Source: an uncultured Methanomicrobiales archaeon (GTDB taxonomy: Archaea > Halobacteriota > Methanomicrobia > Methanomicrobiales > Methanospirillaceae). Taken from it: a stretch of DNA of 32,718 nt. Both the position numbers and the translations under genes were made by a program. The notes beneath the pieces are model-generated. The model made no database searches and was not told where the DNA came from. It saw nothing but the letters and a program-made list of their open reading frames with translations. Location of the stretch: positions 1 through 32,718 of the forward strand of contig CASGHK010000009.1 in assembly GCA_949320185.1 (NCBI GenBank), given 5' to 3'. Each line of letters begins with the position of its first letter. Position 1 is the stretch's first letter. Positions 32,143 through 32,718 of this stretch are shown in pieces.

Positions 32143-32718
32143 ATGGGAAAAGATGAGGGAGCAGTCACGACTGCAGCGATATCGGGCCCGGCACCCGGGC
32201 GCGGGCAGGGTGCGAAGATCGGCGAGTGTCCACTGGGCAGCGGGGAGCGGACCGACGTCCCGTCCCTGATCACGCTCGACCATGTCTCCATGGTCTTCGA
32301 CGGTAAACGGGTCCTCTCAGAGGTCTCGGTGGAGATCCCCGAGGGCGAGATCCTGGGGATCATCGGCCGTTCGGGTGCCGGGAAGACGGTGCTGATGCAC
32401 CTTATCCGGGGTGTTGACCAGGCCCCGACGAGCGGTCGTGTCATCTACCACATCGCTCACTGCTCCGGTTGCGGGACGGTCGATTTACCGAGCCATGTCG
32501 GGTCTCCCTGCCCCGGGTGCGGTGCCGTTTTATCTGCCCTCGACGTCGACTTCTGGTCGAGCGAGAACGAGTCGTTGAAACGCGCGATCATGTCCCGCAC
32601 GGCGATCATGTTCCAGCGGACGTTCGCGTTGTATGGGAACGACCGTGTGATTGAGAACGTCCTGCACGCTCTCGACGACATCCATTATCCGATCGAGAAG
32701 GCGGTGAGTCGTGCAGCG
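32143..32718 (+). CDS. atwA: Methyl-CoM reductase system component A2 (5' part; runs off the window)
   Basis: The reading frame is open for 192 codons up to the right edge. A variable 40-residue start is followed by an ABC-type ATPase: Walker A GRSGAGKT (75-82) and Q-loop IMFQRTFALYGND (155-167). Between them is a zinc-binding insert with C107/C110 and C123/C126 (CSGC, CPGC), then DVDFWSS. This insert is typical of AtwA, the ATP-binding protein that takes part in reductive activation of the nickel cofactor F430 in methyl-coenzyme M reductase. GGTGGAG at 32131-32137 supports the ATG at 32143. The second ATPase half should lie outside the window. Confidence 0.92.
   Translation, partial: MGKDEGAVTTAAISGPAPGRGQGAKIGECPLGSGERTDVPSLITLDHVSMVFDGKRVLSEVSVEIPEGEILGIIGRSGAGKTVLMHLIRGVDQAPTSGRVIYHIAHCSGCGTVDLPSHVGSPCPGCGAVLSALDVDFWSSENESLKRAIMSRTAIMFQRTFALYGNDRVIENVLHALDDIHYPIEKAVSRAA

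Noticed and set aside
1-32718. Mobile elements, CRISPR arrays, toxin-antitoxin or defence islands
   Set aside because: No transposase, integrase, regularly spaced repeats or attachment-site duplication was seen, and gene composition looks uniform.

Overview
This window is chromosomal DNA from a GC-rich hydrogenotrophic methanogen, most likely of the order Methanomicrobiales (Methanoculleus- or Methanofollis-like; genus not proven). The evidence is purely archaeal information machinery (archaeal 7S SRP RNA, RPA with its partner subunit, Rpo11, a group II thermosome, TiaS, deoxyhypusine synthase, archaeal-type methionine aminopeptidase) together with methanogen markers: CofD for coenzyme F420 and, at the right edge, the ATP-binding component A2 of the methyl-coenzyme M reductase system. 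TATA boxes, several probably leaderless genes, GTG/TTG starts and many ATGA start/stop overlaps fit this. I see no IS element, prophage, CRISPR array or integration scar, and composition looks even.

Layout. 1-1600: SRP RNA (cut by the left edge), a zinc-ribbon/SAM-methylase-like protein, tRNA-Ile2(CAU) and tRNA-Asn(GUU), all on the minus strand. 1755-5546: a CHASE4 hybrid histidine kinase, a winged-helix regulator with a two-helix membrane protein, and a flavodoxin. 5698-10154: two overlapping M24 metallopeptidases, an AAA+ ATPase with an unusual N-terminal half next to a PhnP-like metallo-beta-lactamase hydrolase, and Rpo11. 10243-15219: a solitary DNA methyltransferase with a Myb/SANT-like tail, cofD divergent from an HD phosphohydrolase, CorA, and an HVO_0476-type zinc protein.

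15201-18153 is a tight minus-strand operon: DUF2085 membrane protein, histone-deacetylase-family amidohydrolase, Cache lipoprotein, class I glutamine amidotransferase. 18191-20013 is the RPA operon, divergent from a small DUF1858 redox protein. 20328-21475 is a coupled pair: a free-standing NrdD-like glycyl-radical/zinc module and a cysteine-rich-small-domain protein. 21592-24718 holds pyrF, deoxyhypusine synthase and TiaS. A COG1395 HTH regulator and the thermosome follow, then an ABC exporter-type pair, a Kef-type antiporter, a UPF0251 regulator and the 5' part of atwA.

The most interesting items are the stand-alone glycyl-radical module with its cysteine-rich partner, the AAA+/MBL pair, the deacetylase-amidotransferase-Cache operon, the methyltransferase with a Myb-like tail, and a 269-base unassigned stretch upstream of deoxyhypusine synthase that holds several inverted repeats. 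TiaS lies in the same window as its probable substrate tRNA and beside a second enzyme that puts a polyamine-related group on the translation machinery.
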